DNA of 64,000 nt from Pseudomonas frederiksbergensis (GCF_035751725.1 NZ_CP142104.1:1488001-1552000), one strand, 5' to 3'. Shown: positions 41,639 to 51,403, numbered from the stretch's first letter. The notes: a model not told the origin generated them from the letters alone. Program-made: numbers and translations.

Positions 41639-43246
41639 ATGCTGGCGTACCACCAAAAAAGTTTTCTGATCGTCGATGATTTCTCGGATTTCCGCAGCTC
41701 CGTTCGGTCGATGTTGCGGGAGTTGGGCGTCAAGGACGTGGACACCGCCGACACCGGTGAAGTGGCACTGCGCATGTGCTCGCAAAAGCGTTATGACTTC
41801 ATCTTGCAGGATTATCACCTGGGTGACGGGCGCAAGAACGGCCAGCAGGTGCTGGAAGACCTGATGGTCGAGAAGTTGATCAGCCATGAGAGCGTCTTTC
41901 TCATGGTGACTGCCGAGACCAGCCAGGCAATGGTGCTCAGTGCCCTGGAACATGAGCCGGATGCGTACCTGACCAAACCATTCAATCGCTCCGGCCTGGC
42001 CCAGCGGTTGGAGCGCCTGGAGCAGCGCAAGACGTTGCTCAAGCCGATCCTGCAGGCGCTCGATCGCGGCAAGCCGATGGAAGTGCTCAATGCTTGCATC
42101 GCCCTGTGCAAGCAGGACCCGCGCTACGGGCCGCTGTGCCTGCGTTATCGGGCCGATGCGCTGCGCGACCTGAATCAGAACGAGGCCCTTGAGCGGTTGT
42201 ACAACTCCATCATCGCTGATCGCCCGTTGCCATGGGCTTATGCGGGGTTGGGAAAATTGCTGTTCAAGCGCGGGCAGATCGGCGAAGCCAAGGCTGTCTA
42301 TGAAAAAGCCCTGAAAGTCTTCCCGATGATGCCGGCCCTGTATGACGGCATGGCCGATGTGCTGGTGGCCGAGGGCGACACGAAGCAAGCCCAGAACATA
42401 TTGGAAGAAGCGGTGCGCCTGTCGCCGTTGGCGGTGCGTCGGCAATCCCTGTTGGGCAAGTTGGCGATGACCAACGAGGATTACGAGACCGCGTCCAAAG
42501 CCTATCGCCAGGCGGTTGGGCAGGGCGCGCAATCGCGATTCAAGGATCCGGAAAGCAACCTTGGCCTGGCCCATGCCTTGATCAGCAAGGGCAGCGAAAA
42601 GGGCCTCGACACCCGGACTAGGCTCGAAATCAATACCACGCTCAGCGCGGTTGCAAAGGACAACCCCAGCGATCCGGGCCTGCAGGTTCGAGCGCGGCTG
42701 ATGAAAGCAACGAGCCTGTTGCTCAACGATGCCGAAACCGCCGAGAAGCTCACCGAGCAAGCCTTGCAGCGTCTCGATGGCATGGAACAATTCATGAGCG
42801 CCGAAGCAGCGTTGCTGGTGGCCAAGCAGTTGCAGATGCTCGGCCAGACCAGTGCCGGCGAGTCGATGCTCAAGAACTGCGCGGAAATCTACGGTGATGA
42901 TCCGGCCGTGATGCAGGGCATCGCCAAGCTCACCGACGATCCGAATATCCTCAACCAGGGCAACGCCGCCGCCGAGCTGAACCGCGAAGGCGTGCGCGTC
43001 TACAAGACCGGCGCATTGCCCGAGGCGCGGGAGCTGTTCCGGCGTGCCCTGAAGATGCAACCGAAGAACATCAGTATTGCCCTGAATATGGCGCAATCCC
43101 TGCTGCACGGCACTGATACCAGCGTGGAATCGGAGTTGCTGCAGGAGTGTCGCGCCTGCCTGAAACTGGTGGGCATGATGCCCGACACCGATGCGCGTCA
43201 TGCGCGTTATCAGAAACTGCGGAGCAAGGCATTTGGCGATGAATGA
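41639..43246 (+). CDS. Response regulator with TPR domain
   Basis: The 535-residue protein has an N-terminal REC domain (residues ~7-125) with acidic residues in IVDDFSDF, phosphoacceptor D58 in FILQDYHLGDG, and T/K in MVTAE and YLTKPF. The rest is a chain of TPR-like helices (LYDGMADVLVAEGDTKQAQNILEEAVRLSP and similar), so it probably acts through protein contacts rather than DNA binding. The start at 41639 gives a normal N-terminus. It overlaps the next histidine kinase gene by 8 bp, its likely partner. Confidence 0.85.
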   Translation: MLAYHQKSFLIVDDFSDFRSSVRSMLRELGVKDVDTADTGEVALRMCSQKRYDFILQDYHLGDGRKNGQQVLEDLMVEKLISHESVFLMVTAETSQAMVLSALEHEPDAYLTKPFNRSGLAQRLERLEQRKTLLKPILQALDRGKPMEVLNACIALCKQDPRYGPLCLRYRADALRDLNQNEALERLYNSIIADRPLPWAYAGLGKLLFKRGQIGEAKAVYEKALKVFPMMPALYDGMADVLVAEGDTKQAQNILEEAVRLSPLAVRRQSLLGKLAMTNEDYETASKAYRQAVGQGAQSRFKDPESNLGLAHALISKGSEKGLDTRTRLEINTTLSAVAKDNPSDPGLQVRARLMKATSLLLNDAETAEKLTEQALQRLDGMEQFMSAEAALLVAKQLQMLGQTSAGESMLKNCAEIYGDDPAVMQGIAKLTDDPNILNQGNAAAELNREGVRVYKTGALPEARELFRRALKMQPKNISIALNMAQSLLHGTDTSVESELLQECRACLKLVGMMPDTDARHARYQKLRSKAFGDE

Positions 43247-43931
43247 CAGCGAACAGGCGCTCGATTTTTCCACGGTGATCGCGTCTACCGTGCATGACAT
43301 GAAAAACTCCCTGACCTTGCTCATGCAGGCCCACACGCAATGGCTCGAGCGCTTGCCGGAGCCTGAGCGGCAGACCTCGGAGCAGGGCGTGATCGAGTTC
43401 GAGTTTGCCCACCTCAATGGCCTGCTGGTGCAGTTGCTCGGGTTGTACAAGCTGGGTGTCAATCAGCTGCCGCTGCATCCGGCCTACCACGAGCTGGATG
43501 ACTTCATTGAAGCGCAATTGGCCGGTCATCAGGATGTATTCCGCAGTCGCGGGATCATGGCCACCTATGAGGTCGATCCGCTGAGCCCGTTGGGTTTCTT
43601 CGATCGCGAGCTGATTGCTTCGGTGCTCGACAACATGATCAACAACGCCATTCGCCACGGGCGCCAGGCGTTGTTGATCAGCGTGAGCGACGAGGCCGGG
43701 CAGTTGGTGCTGACGATCAATGACGACGGCGAAGGCTATCCGGCCGAGATGATCGAGCGTCAGGCCGAATACGTGCAAGGCATCAACCACAGCAGTGGCA
43801 GCACTGGGCTGGGCTTGTATTTCGCCGCCAGGATCGCCGCGCTGCACCAGCGCGGCGGCTTGAGCGGGCGTACCGAGATTGCCAACGGCGGTGTGCTGGG
43901 CGGTGGAGTGTTCAGGCTTTATCTACCCTGA
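43239..43931 (+). CDS. Cytoplasmic sensor histidine kinase
   Basis: A 230-residue soluble kinase without membrane segments. The H-box is STVHDMKNSLTLL (His19), the N-box DNMINNAIRHG, and the G-boxes INDDGEGYP and GSTGLGLYFAARI. Lack of a sensor domain implies that it receives input through a partner. The start overlaps the TPR response regulator stop (ATGAATGA), which indicates translational coupling. Confidence 0.85.
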   Translation: MNDSEQALDFSTVIASTVHDMKNSLTLLMQAHTQWLERLPEPERQTSEQGVIEFEFAHLNGLLVQLLGLYKLGVNQLPLHPAYHELDDFIEAQLAGHQDVFRSRGIMATYEVDPLSPLGFFDRELIASVLDNMINNAIRHGRQALLISVSDEAGQLVLTINDDGEGYPAEMIERQAEYVQGINHSSGSTGLGLYFAARIAALHQRGGLSGRTEIANGGVLGGGVFRLYLP

Positions 43932-44069
43932 GCCAATCTTCGGTCGGTACAGAACCCTATGGGTTCGATGTCAGATGTTTATTGTCTCGGGATGCTTGAT
44001 ATTCCGAACAGCCGGAGCCTATTTTGTACGGGTTGCCGTTCGCGGCTCGCACACAACAAGGATTGCGTC

Positions 44070-45413
44070 ATGACGACCGATGGCCAGTGTTCACTCGCAC
44101 AGCGATTGACGGGCATTGATGAGATTGAATGTGTCACGCCGGATTTGAATGGCGTACCCAGGGGCAAGGTAATGAGCGCCGAGGGCTTTCTTGAAGGCCG
44201 GCGGTTGCAGATGGCGCGGGGTGTGCTGCTGCAATGCATCATGGGCGGTTATCCGCCAGCGCGCTTTTATGGCAGTGACGATGGCGACCTGGCGTTGGTG
44301 CCCGATCCGCAGCAGATTCATCGCTTGCCGTGGAGCCATCCGCCACGCGCCTTGGCGATCTGCGATGCCGACGAACTCAGCGGTGAAAGCTCGCCTTTGT
44401 CGACGCGTGGCCAGCTCAAGGCCGTGATCGCTCGGTATGCCGCGCTCGGGTTGGCGCCGGTCGTGGCGACGGAGCTGGAGTTCTTTGTGTTCGCCGCCAA
44501 TCCGGATCCTGCCCAGCCATTCCTGCCGCCGGTGGGCCTGGACGGTCGGCGCGAAGATGGCCAATCGGCGTTCAGCATCAGTTCCAACAACGGCCTGCGT
44601 CCGTACTTCACTGAAGTTTATGAATGCATGGCAGCCTTGGGCTTGCCGCGCGACACATTCATGCATGAAATGGGCGTCAGCCAGTTCGAAATCAATCTGC
44701 TCCACGGCGATGCTCTGCGACTGGCTGACCAGACATTCCTGTTCAAGCACCTGCTCAAGGAAGTGGCCCTCAAGCATGGCCTGACGGTGGTCTGCATGGC
44801 CAAGCCGCTGGCGCGGACGCCGGGCAGTTCGATGCACATTCACCAGAGCGTGATTGAGCTGGGCAGTGGTCGCAATGTGTTCAGCGACGAGGCGGGCGAG
44901 CCGACGGCAACGTTTCGGCACTTCATTGGCGGGCAGCAGGCCTGCATGGCGGATTTCACCGCGTTGTTCGCGCCGAACGTGAACTCCTATCACCGCCTCT
45001 GCCATCCATTTGCCTCGCCAAACAATGCCTGCTGGTCCCATGACAATCGTTCGGCCGGATTGCGCATTCCTGCGAGTCCGCCGGTGGCCAGGCGGGTCGA
45101 GAATCGTTTGCCGGGGGCCGACGCCAATCCTTACCTGGCGATTGCCGCCAGCCTGGCGGCGGGACTCCATGGCATTGAAAATCGCCTGGAACCAGACGCG
45201 GCGATCCAGGGCGAATTCGAAGTGCCGGACAATCTGTCCTTGCCATGTACCTTGCATGCAGCCCTTGAGCGTCTCAAGCGTAGCCACTTGGCGAAGGAAC
45301 TGTTCGGTACCGAGTTCATCGAAGGCTACATTGCCTCGAAGACCCTGGAACTGACCAGTTTCTTTGACGAAATCACGCCCTGGGAGCGGCGCGTCTTGGC
45401 GGCCCAGGCATAA
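44070..45413 (+). CDS. Glutamine synthetase-like, gamma-glutamyl-amine ligase
   Basis: The 447-residue protein belongs to the glutamine synthetase superfamily and resembles pseudomonad gamma-glutamylputrescine-type synthetases (PuuA/PauA) that start polyamine or amine catabolism. Conserved regions are ATELEFFVF (metal ligands), FMHEMGVSQFEINLLHGD, SSMHIHQSV (ATP/ammonium site) and RIPASPPVARRVENRLPGADANPYL. The start at MTTDGQ gives normal family length. It precedes an MFS transporter, which may carry the substrate. The precise amine is unknown. Confidence 0.8.
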   Translation: MTTDGQCSLAQRLTGIDEIECVTPDLNGVPRGKVMSAEGFLEGRRLQMARGVLLQCIMGGYPPARFYGSDDGDLALVPDPQQIHRLPWSHPPRALAICDADELSGESSPLSTRGQLKAVIARYAALGLAPVVATELEFFVFAANPDPAQPFLPPVGLDGRREDGQSAFSISSNNGLRPYFTEVYECMAALGLPRDTFMHEMGVSQFEINLLHGDALRLADQTFLFKHLLKEVALKHGLTVVCMAKPLARTPGSSMHIHQSVIELGSGRNVFSDEAGEPTATFRHFIGGQQACMADFTALFAPNVNSYHRLCHPFASPNNACWSHDNRSAGLRIPASPPVARRVENRLPGADANPYLAIAASLAAGLHGIENRLEPDAAIQGEFEVPDNLSLPCTLHAALERLKRSHLAKELFGTEFIEGYIASKTLELTSFFDEITPWERRVLAAQA

Positions 45414-45483
45414 CGAACCGTCGCATTCGGGCTATCTTCGAACGATAGCCCTTACTCACCTCAAGGAGCCGCTCGGAACGCCG

Positions 45484-46845
45484 ATGCGCCAAATCTGGAA
45501 ACCTTTTCGAGCGCTTTATTTCGCCTCGCTGATGATGCTCATCGGCTCGGGCCTCTTGAGTACTTACCTGGCCCTGCGCCTGGCCGCCGACAACGTGGAC
45601 AGCCTGTGGGTCGGTGCGCTGATGGCCGCGAACTATTTCGGCCTGGTGCTGGGCGGCAAGATCGGCCACCGGCTGATTGCGCGCGTCGGGCATATTCGCG
45701 CCTATTCGGCTTGTGCCGGGATTGTCGGCGCGGCGGTCTTGGGCCATGGCCTGGTGGACTGGCTGCCGGCCTGGATCGTGCTGCGGATGATTGTCGGCCT
45801 GGGCATGATGTGCCAGTACATGGTCATCGAAAGCTGGCTCAACGAACAGGCCGATGCCAAGCAGCGCGGGGTGGTGTTCAGCGGCTACATGATCGCTTCG
45901 TACCTGGGGCTGGTGCTGGGCCAACTGATCCTGGTCATGCATCCGGCCCTGGGGCTGGAATTGCTGATGTTGGTGGCCTTGTGTTTCGCCCTGTGCCTGG
46001 TGCCAGTGGCGTTGACCCGGCGGATCCACCCGGCTCCGCTGCATCCGGCCCCCATGGAGCCGCGCTTCTTTATCAAGCGCGTGCCGCAATCGCTGACCAC
46101 GGTGTTGGGCTCCGGGCTGATCGTTGGCTCTTTCTACGGCCTGGCGCCGCTGTACGCCTCCCAGCAGGGCCTGAGCACCGAGCAGGTCGGCCTGTTCATG
46201 GGCAGCTGCATCTTTGCCGGCCTGCTGGTGCAATGGCCGTTGGGCTGGCTGTCGGATCGTTATGATCGAGCCCTGTTGATCCGATGCTTCGCACTGGCCC
46301 TGGTGGTGTGTGCATTGCCGCTGGCCATTTTGTCGAAGGTGCCGCTGGAAGTGTTGTTCGTCGCGGGGTTCTGCTGTTCGCTGGTGCAGTTTTGCCTGTA
46401 CCCATTGGCGGTGGCGTTTTCCAATGACCACGTCGAAGGGGATCGCCGGGTGTCGCTCACCGCGATGCTGCTGGTGACCTACGGCGTTGGCGCGAGTATT
46501 GGCCCGTTGGTGGCGGGTGTGCTGATGAAGCTGTTCGGCAGCCAGATGCTCTATGGCTTCTTCGCCTTGTTTGCGTTGGTACTGGTGTGGCGGATCCGGC
46601 CGAAAGCGGTCACCAATCTGCACCAGGTCGATGACGCTCCTCTGCACCATGTGGCCATGCCGGACAACATGACCAGCTCACCGCTGGTGGCGTGCCTTGA
46701 TCCGCGGGTCGACGAGCAGGTGGTGCAGGAGCAGATGCAGATGTCGCCCGATCCGGACGTCGAGGCGGAGCCAGAGCTGGAGCCGGTCACCGAAGGCGCC
46801 GATGACCAACCGCCTCCCTCCGATTTCACCCAGGCCAGGCCATGA
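45484..46845 (+). CDS. MFS transporter, YcaD-like
   Basis: A 453-residue inner-membrane protein with about 12 predicted transmembrane helices. It starts MRQIWKPFRALYFASLMMLIGSGLLSTYLALRL and has the motif A-like GWLSDRYDRALLI. A hydrophilic acidic C-terminal tail of about 70 residues (VVQEQMQMSPDPDVEAEPELEPVTEG) is unusual. It follows the ligase gene by 70 bp on the same strand and may belong to its transcript. AAGGAG lies upstream of the chosen start. The substrate is unknown. Confidence 0.8.
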   Translation: MRQIWKPFRALYFASLMMLIGSGLLSTYLALRLAADNVDSLWVGALMAANYFGLVLGGKIGHRLIARVGHIRAYSACAGIVGAAVLGHGLVDWLPAWIVLRMIVGLGMMCQYMVIESWLNEQADAKQRGVVFSGYMIASYLGLVLGQLILVMHPALGLELLMLVALCFALCLVPVALTRRIHPAPLHPAPMEPRFFIKRVPQSLTTVLGSGLIVGSFYGLAPLYASQQGLSTEQVGLFMGSCIFAGLLVQWPLGWLSDRYDRALLIRCFALALVVCALPLAILSKVPLEVLFVAGFCCSLVQFCLYPLAVAFSNDHVEGDRRVSLTAMLLVTYGVGASIGPLVAGVLMKLFGSQMLYGFFALFALVLVWRIRPKAVTNLHQVDDAPLHHVAMPDNMTSSPLVACLDPRVDEQVVQEQMQMSPDPDVEAEPELEPVTEGADDQPPPSDFTQARP

Positions 46846-46854
46846 GGCCGGCAT

Positions 46855-46894
46855 AAAAAACGGGCAATCCTTGCAAGGGATTGCCCGTTTTTTT
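46855..46894. terminator. Bidirectional terminator between MFS gene and flgZ
   Basis: AAAAAACGGGCAATCC and GGATTGCCCGTTTTTTT form a long stem with A and T runs on both sides, so it can end both converging transcripts. Confidence 0.92.
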
Positions 46895-46912
46895 ATGTAG
46901 CGCGCGCGAAAA

Positions 46913-47659
46913 TCAGAAATCGTCTTTATCGAACCGACGGGCTTCACGCTGCAATTGATACACGAAGCGTTCGACTTGGCGCTGTACCAGGCCGCTGATA
47001 TTGTGGAAGCGCACGCCAGCGAAGGTGGTGTTGATCCGCTCTTCGAAATGCAGGTAGCGCAGCTCCACCGGTGCAGTCATGTTGCCGAACGGCAGGGCGG
47101 CGATGAAGCGTTCGTAAACCTGGCCCAGTTGCAGCCGCTCGGTGATGTCGCCGTCGAAGCGCAGCTTGCAGCCGGTTGCGGAGATATCCAGCAGTTTGCC
47201 GTTGACCGGAGACTTGAGCTTGTCACCACCCAATTCCACGTTCACCAGTTGCGCCAGTTTCAATGCGGCCCGGAAGGCGTTGCGACGCTGGTGGTAAACC
47301 ACTTCTTCAGGCAAGGCGCCGCGATAGCAGCGGCCGTCGCTCGACTCTTGGATGGTCAGCGGGCCGTTGCCTTCCCACGCAATGCGCACGCCGTCATGGA
47401 AACCCTCGACGCGAAACGGCTCGCCGGCTAGCAGGAAACGTTCACCGTCCCGAGGAATCATTTCGTCCAGGGCGATGGTGTTGCTGTCGCGATCGACATC
47501 CACCAGGTAGCTCTGGAACCGCTGGCTGCGCTCATGAAAGGTGATGATCAGCGGGTCATGGCTGTCTTGCAGCATCCGCAGGTTGCCGGAGATTTCCAGA
47601 GGGGTGGTGAGGACCTTGGGCGGCTGCGGAGCATCATCCGCGTTTGAGGCATTGAACAC
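46913..47659 (-). CDS. flgZ: Flagellar brake protein YcgR (PilZ)
   Basis: A c-di-GMP receptor that slows flagellar rotation. The 248-residue protein has an N-terminal YcgR-type domain and a C-terminal PilZ domain with RRNAFR (RxxxR, about residue 124) and DISATGCKL (D-x-S-x-x-G) for c-di-GMP binding. It is last in the minus-strand flgA-flgM-flgN-flgZ block, as in other fluorescent pseudomonads. Confidence 0.9.
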   Translation of the reverse strand: MFNASNADDAPQPPKVLTTPLEISGNLRMLQDSHDPLIITFHERSQRFQSYLVDVDRDSNTIALDEMIPRDGERFLLAGEPFRVEGFHDGVRIAWEGNGPLTIQESSDGRCYRGALPEEVVYHQRRNAFRAALKLAQLVNVELGGDKLKSPVNGKLLDISATGCKLRFDGDITERLQLGQVYERFIAALPFGNMTAPVELRYLHFEERINTTFAGVRFHNISGLVQRQVERFVYQLQREARRFDKDDF

Positions 47660-47751
47660 GGTGGGTCAATCTCCAGGCAAAATACGACTACAAAGAGCCA
47701 GCATTTTGCCAGCATGTATCGCGCGTTGATAGTGCGCCGGCATCGTTCGCT

Positions 47752-48219
47752 TCATGCCTGGCTGAGCGGGCGGTGCTTGACCATTTTTGCGGTCGAGCCG
47801 CGAGCGTCATAGAGCGTCGGGATTTCGCCGCCGTTGAGAATGCGCAACTGATTGGCGGTGGCGGCCTGCTGCATCTGGATAGACTGGCCGTTTCGAGCGT
47901 TGGCGGCCTGGCATTGGTTGAGCAGGTCGTTGAGCACCGCGCTTTGCGACAACAGCTGATCGCCGATCGGCGATTGGCTGGCCAATTGCTCGAGGCCACT
48001 GTTATCGGCGGGCAGGTTGAGGCTGGCGAGAATTTCGCTGCGCTTGCGGCCATGCTGGTCGAGCAAAATGATCAATGCCTGTTTCTGCGCCAGGATATTT
48101 TCCAGCAGCGGCATGTCCCGCCCGTGTAATGCCAGGGCTTCGGTCTGCAACAACTCCAGCAATTGTTGCGCTGGAGCGAAGTCGTCGGTGATCAATTGCA
48201 GTAAATGAGTGTCGTGCAT
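47752..48219 (-). CDS. flgN: Flagellar export chaperone FlgN
   Basis: FlgN is the cytoplasmic chaperone of the hook-associated proteins FlgK and FlgL. The 155-residue protein is almost entirely helical (LLQLITDDFAPAQQLLELLQTEALALHGRD, LLENILAQKQALIILLDQHGRKRSEIL). The start at MHDTHLL follows AAGG at 7 bp; an upstream in-frame TTG is less likely. It lies between flgM and flgZ, which supports the call. Confidence 0.87.
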   Translation of the reverse strand: MHDTHLLQLITDDFAPAQQLLELLQTEALALHGRDMPLLENILAQKQALIILLDQHGRKRSEILASLNLPADNSGLEQLASQSPIGDQLLSQSAVLNDLLNQCQAANARNGQSIQMQQAATANQLRILNGGEIPTLYDARGSTAKMVKHRPLSQA

Positions 48220-48267
48220 GGCTGGCCTTGGGTCTTGAGCGTCCAAAAGCCTGGCGCAGGCGGGGGC

Positions 48268-48582
48268 CTAGCGCTGGGCTTCGAAGTTGAGCAGCTTGCT
48301 GGCTACACGGTTGCTGTCGACTTGGTAGCTGCCATCGGCGATTGCTGCTTTCAACGCGGCCACGCGGGCGTTGTCGACGACAGGTTGATCGCGCAGCTTG
48401 TCAGTGACCTTCTGCAACTGTTGAGCCTCATTGCTGAGGTGTACCGACTCCCCGTTCTTGACAGTGGCGGCCTGGTCGGCTGGCTTGGATTTGTCGGTTT
48501 CGACGGTTTCCTTGCTGGCGCTGGTGCGCGTTGTGCCTGTCACGGGCGAGGAGCTGTTTAAACGATTGAAATCGATGACCAT
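48268..48582 (-). CDS. flgM: Anti-sigma-28 factor FlgM
   Basis: FlgM holds FliA (sigma-28) inactive until it is exported through the completed hook. The 104-residue protein begins MVIDFNRLN and has the conserved C-terminal sigma-binding part ([13 protein letters not shown]...[33 protein letters not shown]). It is preceded by a FliA promoter, so it is part of the feedback loop. Confidence 0.93.
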   Translation of the reverse strand: MVIDFNRLNSSSPVTGTTRTSASKETVETDKSKPADQAATVKNGESVHLSNEAQQLQKVTDKLRDQPVVDNARVAALKAAIADGSYQVDSNRVASKLLNFEAQR

Positions 48583-48618
48583 GGTAAAAAACCTCTGGGT
48601 ATTTGGACGCTTGCCATG

Positions 48619-48645
48619 TTTTCGGCCATCCCCAAAAAAACTTTA
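48619..48645 (-). promoter_or_regulatory. FliA (sigma-28) promoter of flgM
   Basis: On the minus strand TAAAGTTT, 11 bp, then GCCGAAAA matches the FliA consensus TAAAGTTT-N11-GCCGATAA with one mismatch. It lies about 37 bp before the flgM start. Confidence 0.9.
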
Positions 48646-48752
48646 GGCTCATTTTCAAATGAACGAGCGCACGTCTGCGCTTGCCTTGTACAAGGCACAG
48701 TCTAGGGAACACCGAGGTCAAGCGCCAGCCTGTCTACCCTCCTTGCGGCCTC

Positions 48753-49517
48753 TTACATAGCCACTTCTACCTGGCCAGGCGCTATCACCTGGGCCTTGAT
48801 GACTCGCTGGGAGTTGAGGTTCTTTACCCGAATCTGTTCACGCATGCCGCCGTTGGCCAAGGCCTCGCCGGGCATCCGCACGGCCAGGGTTCCGCTGCGA
48901 GCGGTAATGACCACCTGATCGCCCTTGCGAACCACTTCGGCCTGTTCCAGATGCACCTGGGTGATCACTTGGTCGGCGACCATTGGTCGGACAAGTTTCT
49001 GACCAATGGCCTCATCTACTGAGGTCAGGAAGCCCTGGCTGATCTGGCTGACGTCGCGTTCACGCAAGACCACGTCCTGCGGCTCGACAATCCCGGCACG
49101 CTTGAGCGGACGGGTGGTGGTGACAATTTCCCGATACAGGCGCACTTGAGCAGGCACGAACACGGTCCAGGGCGCTGCGCTGTCGCAACGAACCCTTACC
49201 GTGACGCGGCCCAGCGGCCGGGCCGGGCTCTCCAGCGAGGCAGTCAATTCCCTGTCGCACATCGGCATGCGCAGGCGCGGGTCGAGCTGGTTGACTTCGA
49301 TCTCGTAGCGACCTTCGGTTTGACTGGTTGCCAGGTAGTCTTCTACGGTGAACTCAAGAAAGCCCTGAGTGACGCCGATAAGGAGATCAGGCAAGGTTAC
49401 CGCAGCAGCACCAAGGGCAGGACCGCCCGACGCGAGCAGGCAGGCAGCCAGCAGTGCACCGAGCCAGTGGCGGCAGTGAGTGGTCAGGCGTCGAGAAAAT
49501 GTCGTTTGTGCGTTCAT
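48753..49517 (-). CDS. flgA: P-ring assembly chaperone FlgA
   Basis: FlgA is a periplasmic chaperone for assembly of the flagellar P ring (FlgI). The 254-residue protein has a signal peptide (LGALLAACLLASGGPALGA) and the conserved SAF-like C-terminal domain (KRAGIVEPQDVVLRERDVSQI, IGQKLVRPMVADQVITQVHL, RSGTLAVRMPGEALANGGMREQIRVKN). It is first in the minus-strand block. A sigma-54 motif lies only ~12 bp upstream of the assigned start and no good SD sequence is visible, so the true start may differ. Confidence 0.92.
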   Translation of the reverse strand: MNAQTTFSRRLTTHCRHWLGALLAACLLASGGPALGAAAVTLPDLLIGVTQGFLEFTVEDYLATSQTEGRYEIEVNQLDPRLRMPMCDRELTASLESPARPLGRVTVRVRCDSAAPWTVFVPAQVRLYREIVTTTRPLKRAGIVEPQDVVLRERDVSQISQGFLTSVDEAIGQKLVRPMVADQVITQVHLEQAEVVRKGDQVVITARSGTLAVRMPGEALANGGMREQIRVKNLNSQRVIKAQVIAPGQVEVAM

Positions 49518-49528
49518 GCCGGTTCAAT

Positions 49529-49543
49529 AGCAAGCCCCGTGCC
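49529..49543 (-). promoter_or_regulatory. Sigma-54 promoter motif of flgA
   Basis: On the minus strand GGCACG, 4 bp, then TTGCT matches the RpoN consensus (tGGCACG-N4-TTGCw). Transcription would begin close to the assigned flgA ATG. Confidence 0.65.
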
Positions 49544-49594
49544 GTTTAGTGATGAATGCGCGACGGATACATTAGCGTGAGTAGGAGTCAGGGC

Positions 49595-50521
49595 ATGGCG
49601 GGAGTGATGGATTCGGTAAACCAGCGCACACAGCTGGTCGGTCAGAATCGCCTGGAGCTGTTGTTGTTCCGTCTCGATGGCCAACAGTTGTATGGAATTA
49701 ACGTGTTCAAGGTCCGCGAAGTGCTGCAATGCCCCAAGCTGACCCTGATGCCCAAATCCAGTCCCGTCGTGTGCGGTGTGGCGAATATCCGGGGAGCGAC
49801 CATCCCGATTCTCGACCTGGCGATGGCGACCGGTTCCGGCCGGTTGCTCGACCAGAGCAATCCGTTTGTGATCATCACCGAGTACAACACCAAGACCCAG
49901 GGGTTCCTGGTGCGGTCGGTGGAGCGCATCGTCAACATGAACTGGGAAGAGATCCATCCACCACCCAAGGGGACCGGCCGCGATCACTACCTGACGGCGG
50001 TGACCCGGGTCGATAACCAATTGGTGGAAATCATCGACGTGGAGAAAATCCTCGCCGAAGTGGCGCCGACCCCGGAGACCATCTCCGTTGGCGTGATAGA
50101 TGCCGAGACCCAGCACAAGGCAGTGTCCTTGCGGGTGCTGACCGTCGACGATTCTTCGGTGGCACGCAAGCAGGTCACGCGTTGTCTGCAAACGGTCGGC
50201 GTCGAGGTGATCGCCCTGAATGACGGAAGGCAAGCGCTGGATTACCTGCGCAACCTGGTCGACGAGGGCAAGAAACCGGAAGAGGAGTTCTTGATGATGA
50301 TCTCCGACATCGAGATGCCGGAGATGGACGGGTATACGCTGACATCGGAGATCCGCAGCGACCCACGCATGCAAAAGCTGCACATCATCTTGCATACTTC
50401 GTTGTCCGGGGTGTTCAACCAGGCGATGGTGAAGAAAGTCGGTGCCGACGATTTCCTGGCCAAGTTCCGGCCCGACGACCTGGCTTCCCGGGTCGTCGAA
50501 CGAATCAAGACAGCAGGCTAA
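49595..50521 (+). CDS. cheV: Chemotaxis coupling protein CheV
   Basis: CheV links receptors to CheA and carries its own receiver. The 308-residue protein has an N-terminal CheW domain (RLELLLFRLDGQQLYGINVFKVREVLQCP, VVCGVANIRGATIPILDL) and a C-terminal REC domain (VLTVDDSSVARKQV, phosphoacceptor in MMISDIEMPEMDGYTLT). The start at 49595 follows GGAG by 7 bp. It is divergent from flgA and followed by cheR. Confidence 0.93.
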   Translation: MAGVMDSVNQRTQLVGQNRLELLLFRLDGQQLYGINVFKVREVLQCPKLTLMPKSSPVVCGVANIRGATIPILDLAMATGSGRLLDQSNPFVIITEYNTKTQGFLVRSVERIVNMNWEEIHPPPKGTGRDHYLTAVTRVDNQLVEIIDVEKILAEVAPTPETISVGVIDAETQHKAVSLRVLTVDDSSVARKQVTRCLQTVGVEVIALNDGRQALDYLRNLVDEGKKPEEEFLMMISDIEMPEMDGYTLTSEIRSDPRMQKLHIILHTSLSGVFNQAMVKKVGADDFLAKFRPDDLASRVVERIKTAG

Positions 50522-50575
50522 AGGTCGGGCGCGTTGTGCGCCCGGCAAGTCAACACAGTGAAAAGAGGCGGTATC

Positions 50576-51403
50576 TTGTCTACGGGTAATTTGGATTTCG
50601 AACAGTTCCGGGTCTTCCTGGAAAAAGCCTGTGGCATCTTGCTTGGTGAAAACAAGCAGTACCTGGTGTCGAGCCGTCTCAATAAATTGATGGAACAACA
50701 GGGCATCAAGTCATTGGGCGAACTGGTCCAGCGTATCCAGGCCCAGCCGCGCAGTGGCTTGCGCGAAATGGTCGTGGACGCCATGACCACCAACGAAACC
50801 TTGTGGTTTCGCGACACCTATCCCTTCGAAGTATTGAAGAACAAGGTGTTGCCGGCGGCGATCAAGGCCAGTCCGGGCCAGCGCCTGCGGATCTGGTCGG
50901 CGGCCTGTTCGTCGGGGCAGGAGCCTTATTCGCTGTCGATGTCCATCGACGAATTCGAGCGGACCAACATCGGCCAGTTGAAAGGTGGCGTGCAGATCGT
51001 CGCCACCGACCTGTCCGGGACCATGCTCAATAACTGCAAGACCGGCGAGTACGACAGCCTGGCCATCGGCCGTGGCCTGTCACCCGATCGCCTGCAGCGT
51101 TATTTCGACGCGAAGGGGCCGGGCAAATGGGTGGTCAAGGCGCCGATCAAGAGCCGGGTGGAGTTCCGCTCGTTCAACCTGCTGGACAGCTACGCCAGCC
51201 TGGGCAAGTTCGACATCGTGTTCTGCCGCAACGTACTGATCTACTTCTCCGCTGAGGTGAAGAAGGACATCCTGCTGCGTATCCACAGCACCTTGAAGCC
51301 GGGTGGCTATCTGTTTCTCGGCGCTTCCGAAGCGCTGAACGGCTTGCCGGATCATTACCAGATGGTCCAGTGCAGCCCGGGAATCATCTACCAGGCCAAG
51401 TGA
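50576..51403 (+). CDS. cheR: Chemotaxis methyltransferase CheR
   Basis: CheR transfers methyl groups from SAM to glutamates of chemoreceptors. The 275-residue protein has the helical N-domain (FRVFLEKACGILLGENKQYLVSSRL, MTTNETLWFRD) and the SAM-binding domain (RIWSAACSSGQEPYSLSM, IVATDLS, FDIVFCRNVLIYF). A TTG at 50576 is chosen as start: AGAGGCGG precedes it and the resulting length is normal, whereas the longer frame (start 50534) gives a non-conserved extension. Confidence 0.92.
   Translation: MSTGNLDFEQFRVFLEKACGILLGENKQYLVSSRLNKLMEQQGIKSLGELVQRIQAQPRSGLREMVVDAMTTNETLWFRDTYPFEVLKNKVLPAAIKASPGQRLRIWSAACSSGQEPYSLSMSIDEFERTNIGQLKGGVQIVATDLSGTMLNNCKTGEYDSLAIGRGLSPDRLQRYFDAKGPGKWVVKAPIKSRVEFRSFNLLDSYASLGKFDIVFCRNVLIYFSAEVKKDILLRIHSTLKPGGYLFLGASEALNGLPDHYQMVQCSPGIIYQAK

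Noticed and set aside
41618..43462. A 614-codon minus-strand frame opposite the TPR response regulator
   Set aside because: The plus-strand protein has intact REC and TPR features; the minus frame has no recognisable domain.
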